Shown here: positions 58,604-64,000 of the stretch, in pieces
Position numbering within the stretch: the first letter of the stretch is position 1
How the letters are laid out: each line of letters starts with the position of its first letter
NCBI RefSeq assembly: GCF_021730395.1
Contig: NW_026463330.1
Coordinates: forward strand, 1 to 64,000
From: Mercenaria mercenaria
Lineage: Eukaryota; Mollusca; Bivalvia; Venerida; Veneridae
Direction: 5' to 3'
Length of the DNA: 64,000 nt
The notes under the pieces: model-generated
Told to the model about the DNA's origin: nothing
Database searches by the model: none
What the model saw: the letters and a program-made list of their open reading frames with translations, nothing else
Program-made: the position numbers and the translations under genes

Positions 58604-58704
58604 GCCTATCTGGAGAAATAACAAGAAGCTGCACAGCTGATGGAATGTGGTTACTTCCCCATTACAACTGTGTACGAAAAGAAATAGAGAAGATTAAGGA
58701 AACG
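58604..58704 (+). CDS. Sushi/CCP domain 4, second-half exon
   Basis: After AACTTACAG it reads (G)LSGEITRSCTADGMWLLP, then HYNCVRKEIEKIKET, with the last two cysteines and the Trp of the module. The exon ends at a GTAATT donor in phase 0, followed by a charged, helix-like stretch. A membrane anchor or stop is not found with certainty: a candidate short terminal exon at 60398-60433 (after GTGCAG, phase 0) would add about 11 residues and a stop. The gene may equally continue beyond the window. Confidence 0.78.
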
Positions 58705-58745
58705 GTAATTCACCTTTACGTTAGAATTTCATCCCAATTATTTTT

Positions 58746-60038
58746 AGCTCACCTGTCACAAAGTGACAAGGTGAGCTTTTGTGATCGTAGAGCGTCCGTC
58801 GTCCGTCCGTCCGTGCGTCCGTCCGTAAACTTTTGCTTGTGACCACTCTAGAGGCCATATTTTTCATGAGATCTTTATGAAAATTAGTCAGAATGTTCAC
58901 CTTGATGATATCTAGGTCAAGTTTGAAACTGGGTCACGTGCGATTAATAACTAGGTCAGTAGGTCTAAAAATAGAAAAACCTTGTGACCTCTCTAGGAGC
59001 CATATTTTTCAAGAGATCTTCATGAAAATTGATCAAGATGTTTACCTTAATAATATCTAGATTGAGTTCGAAACTGGGTCACGTGTGATTAAAAACTAGG
59101 TCAGTAGGTCTAAAAATAGAAAAACCTTGTGACCTCTCTAGAGGCCATATTTCTCAATGGATCTACATGTATATTGGTCAGAATGTTCACCTTGATGATA
59201 TCTAGGTCAATTTTGAAACTGGGTCACGTGCGGTCAATAACTAGGTCAGTAGATCTAAAAAAAGAAAAACATTGTGACCTCTCTAGAGGCCATATTTTCA
59301 CGGGATCTTTATGAAAATTAGTCAGAATGTTCATCTAGATGATATCTAGGTCAAATTTGAAACTGGGTCACGTGCGGTCAATAACTAGGTCAGTAGGTCT
59401 AAAATAGAAAAACCTTGTGGCCTCTCTAGAGGCCATATTTTTCAAGAGATCTTCATGAAAATTGATCAGAATGTTCAGCTTGATGATATCTAGGTCAAGT
59501 TCGAAACTGGGTCACGTGCGGTCAAACTAGGTCAGTAGGTCTAAAAATAGAAAAACCTTGTGACCTCTCTAGAGGCCATATTTCTCAATGGATCTTCATG
59601 AAAATTGGTGATAGTGTTCAGCTTGATGATATCTAGGTCAAGTTCGAAACTGGGTCATGTGCGGTCAGTAGGTTGAAAAATAGAAAAACCTTGTGACCTC
59701 TCTAGAGGCCATATTTTTCATAAGATCTTCATGAAAATTGGTGAGAATGTTCACCTTGATGATATCTAGGTCAAGTTAAAAAGTGGGTCACGTGCCTTCA
59801 AAAACTAGGTCATTAGGTCAAATAATAGAAAAACCTTGTGACCTCTCTAGAGGTCATACTTTTCAATGGATCTTCATGAAAATTGGTCAGAATTTTTTAT
59901 TTTGATGATATCTAGGTCACATGTGCTCAAAAACTAGGTCACTATGTCAAATAATAGAAATAACGACGTTATACTCAGTTCAACACTGGGTCATGTGGGG
60001 ATAGGTGAGCGATTCAGGACAATCATGGTCCTCTTGTT
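58746..60038 (+). mobile_element. Tandem-core interspersed repeat, family B (copy 2, plus strand)
   Basis: It starts AGCTCACCTGTCACAAAGTG with the hairpin, has a GTCC run at 58793-58825, then about eight core units with 'GTGACCTCTCTAG' landmarks at 58986, 59131 and 59276 (145 bp apart), and ends with an AGGACAATCATGGTCCT hairpin plus CTTGTTT. Same family as 9739-11163 in the opposite orientation. Confidence 0.88.
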
Positions 60039-63000
60039 TACTTTTGTCGCCAGCCACTCATTGTCCATGTCTACTTAATAAACGAGAAGTGTAGTTAAAG
60101 TAAGGTAGAAGATAAATATGAACTATACATTACGTTAGGCTGAGTATTTATCTTTGTTCCTTTTTCACTGTATGATAACTACACCGGTAGCCGTGTGTTT
60201 GGATCTGTCCAATATGGCCTCTCCCGAGCAAAAAAATGTCATAAACATTACGTAAGTTTTTATATTTTCTACGTTTATACACGTGTTTTACATACAGATT
60301 TTATTATGTTTGCAGTTTTCATTTTAAGGTTCAAGTTATTTGACATAAAAAGATTAGAGCATTCCAGTTTTAATTACTAAGTGATAAAAACGTGCAGATT
60401 GTGGGAATCAAGCAGCGAAAACGAAACTTTTAAATGATGTTATCAAAACTCTTGATTGTATCATCAGAAAAATCAGTTAAGAAGAAAGAAGAAACATTTT
60501 CACATATCTTGTCATCTGTCTCTAAACTGAAAGTATGGTATTTTTGCGGGGGAAAAAATGCCATCGCAAGTCAGTCACATCTATCAAGTGTGTAACAGTT
60601 TGGATACAAGTAATATAAAAGCAGTTAACGGTTTGGAGTTAGTGATCATATACAAGTGATCATTTCCTTTTAAAAGCTCTGTGCGTTTGCATCTCCTACA
60701 AAGATGAAAAGTGCTGTCCATAGCTTTCCGTGACCATTCCTCTCCCAGTGGTGTTTTTACTGCTACGCTTGAGAAAACAATTATATAAAGGAAAAACACG
60801 GAAGCATACAGCAGTGTTTGCATAGACTTGTACATTATTAAACTATACTCAAAATATATAGACATACTATAACGTATATGTAATGTAAAAGTAAGGAAGA
60901 AACAGATAACAACTGGGTGTCACTTATAGGCTGAACACCACTAAATCCAGCTGTTCTTTATTTCATATAAAATCCACTTACTTCATAACGGTTTTTCGAC
61001 ATTTTATAGCATATCAGATTTTCAGAGACTTATATTCCCATAAAGAACTAGATCGTTACTTTACAAAAACAAAAAGAAGAGGGGGTGTTAACTTTTATAT
61101 AAGAAAACTACAGTTCGGTAAATACTTTTCGCTTCTTTCAATTTCTCTTTTCGAGACACTGAATTCTTACGCCGCCATTTTTACCTAGCATGCGATAGGA
61201 ACATGCCGATTTCAATAGAATGCAAAGTGATACATACTGAAACTCGGTAGGGTAAAAGTAAGCACGTTGCTATCGAGAAAATGCACTAGGAAAGGAAAAA
61301 AAGATAAGTACTATTTATATTTGGACTACTTGTGACTAGACCAGCGGAGGCTTACATTCTATTTGGTAGTGATCAACCTATAATGAAACTGTCATTACCA
61401 AAACCACCATTGGGGTATAAACCTGTAAGTACACATTGAAAGGTGATAAGGTGTTAGCCCAGTATAGCAAAGTTTAACACAATACATTGAACTTGTCGCT
61501 TAACGTATTTCCGGCAAATGGAGCAACACCTTCCAAGAGGATGTTCATTTGGCGGGCACGTGCTAAAACATAACTTGTGAGGTGTGCGTCAATGTGTAGC
61601 GAATTGAAACAATCTTCAGCATGCATTGATCATTTGCTCAGTTTTAAACGGTAAGGAAAGCTTGAAAATAAGTTAATTTTATATGAAAGCCATCATCAAG
61701 CCTTTCATAACACTGAAAAAAAATTTAAAATCGGACAACTATTGAATAAGATATGGCAGTTTGAAATTTAAGAAAATGACTGATAATGGAGGCAGCCATT
61801 TTAGTGTGTTTATGACGTCATTTCCACACTCTCGAAAACTTTATTTAGCAAATAACCTTTTAAAAGACTAATGTCCATATCTTCCTTGAGTGTAAGATGT
61901 AAAACATGAAAATTTCTTTCATAATAGATCGAAAAAGTAGACAAACATACAGTAATAAGTAAATGCAGTTCAAATGTGTATCTAAAATTTTTATAAATCC
62001 TCCATTTTTTTTGTTGCCATGGAAACAAAGTGGCCGCCAATTTGACCAAATATTTAAATGCTCATAACTTTCTCATTTTTACTCCGATTTTGTATTTTTT
62101 TCACTTCTTTAAATGATTTAAGATATCCATGCTGACAAAGTTAACGTTAAAACAACGTTGCCTTTCCCTTCGACATATTTTATCTGGTCATCAGCAAGGG
62201 TATGTGTTTACTCATTTCAACAATTCTTGAAAAAAGACTGGTTTCAAAATTGTTAGCAGTAACACCAGTTTGATTAAATACACATGTAAAATTGGTATTA
62301 TTATGGATCAACATATAAGTGTATGTCTTTAAATTATACATACCTATTTTATAAGCATATACATTTAAAATAATCTAAATTAAATGCTTGAAGGCCACGC
62401 TTGGTTTGCCGAAAGACAACATGTACCATTGTAAAATATGAAAACATTACTTAGAAACATACATTATTTTAAAATTAGCAGTTAAATCTGTCAGTCCAAA
62501 CCGCAAACATCCAAACAGATTAAGGCATCCAAACCGGCGTAAACTTGCTATCCAAACCGTTACATTCATGTTTTCGCGACACTATACGTTTGTGTCCTTT
62601 TGAATCTTAGGTGCTTTGCACATATCACAGTTTATGCATACTTATGCTTGAGATTATCATAAAGTATATTTACATCCATTTAGACCAAATATTTTGATTT
62701 TATAGATAATAACAATAAAATTTGGGAACATCTGATTCGAAATTGAACAATTGCCATGAGTATATAAGATATATTTATGCTAAATACGATTCCGATCGCC
62801 ATGTCAGTCTGGTGATTACTTATTTTGGCATTACCAGGGTTACTGAACAGAATTTGGTTACAAAACGTAGCAAGACGTATCAAATAACTTTAAGAACTTA
62901 CATGATGTTCCACTGTTTTTCGCTTTGAGCGGCCATATTGGACAAATCCAAATACACGACTACCGTTGTAGTTACCATACAGTGCTTTTTACATCCCTTA

Positions 63001-64000
63001 CGTATCTTTTTTTTTGAGTCGGCTAAAGGCTGAAAGCCTTTTGACGAGTCCTTGCTATCCAACGATTCTCTAAATGGACCAAATAACACAGTGAAGGGAT
63101 GTAGTTCCATTAGATTTCTCAAACTTCAGACAGTTCACTGCATGAATGAAGTTAAGTTGTGTCGATTCCCTTTGCTATGACCAATATACGATGTAATCTG
63201 TCATATTTATGACTTGTAATTGTGCAATTCTCGAATGTAACTCATTAAGCATAAATGTGAATTTTAAGAATTGCGCAGGCTTACAAAGCTTGGGTAACAT
63301 CCAGCGAAAGACAAAAAATAGTTCCAGCAGGGCTCCAGATAAGATGCGTATTAGCGTAAATTACGTATAGAAATAATGCAAATACGCATGTCTAATTCTA
63401 AGCGTATAAAAACGTATATAAAATTACAGAAACGCACACAATGCTTTTTTAAAAACAAAATCTGAATCGTCTGGATGCGTTAGGTAACATAGCCGATCAG
63501 CCTTAATTCTCCCACATTGAACGTAAACACGCATCGTATGATTTCTATAAACTTTGCGTGGGTTGAATTTTGCAGTCAGTAAACGGATAAATTATCGGAA
63601 TAAGAAGCTCTTACTGGTTTGTTTAGTTACTACTGATATTAAAAATGATTTTAATTCTTATTTTTCGAGAAATAAACAAATCGGCGAAACATTAAATTGT
63701 ATTTTATTGTAGTTTTTGAAATCGAAAGTAGATCGTCTATGTTTGGCGAAACGAAACAACTTTTTTATGAAAAGATTTAAATAAGAGGTAATTTAACCGT
63801 AAACTTCAATGTCAGATACTGCCAATTGCTGCTAAATGTCTTTGTATCATCACAATTTGTAAAATATATTGTTCAAACTGGAGAAAAGTGTAATCGTATC
63901 CGGATATAATATTTTGGGTAAATATCGAGCTGTGTTATGAAATTTTAAGAAAAAAACTAAAAACAAACTGAAACTGGTAGACTATACTGTCAGTACATCA
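60039..64000. other. Right end of the window; no firm gene
   Basis: Apart from the weak terminal-exon candidate at 60398-60433, no exons or repeat families can be supported. A short stem (GGCTAAAGGCTGAAAGCC, 63023-63040) was noted. Confidence 0.4.

Noticed and set aside
60398-60433. Terminal exon of the CCP gene (11 residues and a stop)
   Set aside because: Acceptor and phase fit but the exon is too short and no polyadenylation signal follows; mentioned only as a candidate.

Overview
The window looks like a nuclear genome segment of a marine bivalve mollusc, possibly a venerid clam. This is inferred from AT-rich intron-bearing genes, several bivalve-style interspersed repeats (terminal hairpin, GTCC/ACGG tetranucleotide run, core units of 145-168 bp in tandem), tRNA-derived SINEs ending in a 'CGACGTTAAAC' type tail, a Ty3/gypsy element and a Polinton remnant. 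The species cannot be fixed from the sequence alone. Most of the window is transposon-derived.

Layout. At the left edge, on the minus strand, lie the first two coding exons of an SLC22-type (organic ion) transporter (3907 down to 956); the rest of the gene must lie off the left edge. From 7.7 to 20.6 kb there is a nest of mobile DNA: a tandem-core repeat (7691-9113), then the two halves of an old terminal-inverted-repeat DNA element (about 9222 and 20606) split by a second tandem-core repeat (9739-11163), a Ty3/gypsy retroelement (about 11256-19401) and a 13-unit 21-bp minisatellite. From 26.1 to 27.3 kb, plus strand, are three phase-compatible exons of an extracellular protein: two exons of an unassigned domain and one EGF-like exon preceded by a tandem array of ready-made splice acceptors. 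From 27.5 to 31.6 kb are two further non-autonomous DNA elements, a minisatellite and a cluster of ACAGCTGT palindromes. At 33.5-35.1 kb is a likely two-exon gene for a small secreted protein. From 38.6 to 46.3 kb is a block of five tandem-core repeat copies with a mariner transposase fragment and a 969-bp element nested in one of them. From 46.7 to about 50.5 kb is a broken Polinton (Maverick) fragment with phospholipase-A2-like, integrase/chromodomain, hydrophobic-protein and deoxynucleoside-kinase-like remnants. From 52.5 to 58.7 kb is a host gene with one very large Ser/Thr-rich mucin exon followed by four sushi (CCP) domains on five exons. Its introns hold SINEs and more tandem-core repeats. 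The last 4 kb shows nothing clear.

The secreted and extracellular exons (EGF, signal peptide, mucin, CCP) nearly all use phase-1 boundaries, so several joinings are possible. Whether 26-27 kb, 33.5 kb and 52-58 kb are one, two or three genes cannot be settled without transcript data. The most unusual structures are an array of about 14 degenerate TTAAGGTAGTTGTATACC-like motifs filling the leader of the Ty3/gypsy element (comparable in layout to the insulator array in the Drosophila gypsy leader), the repeated branch-point/acceptor units in front of the EGF exon, and a perfect 45-bp inverted copy inside one tandem-core repeat.
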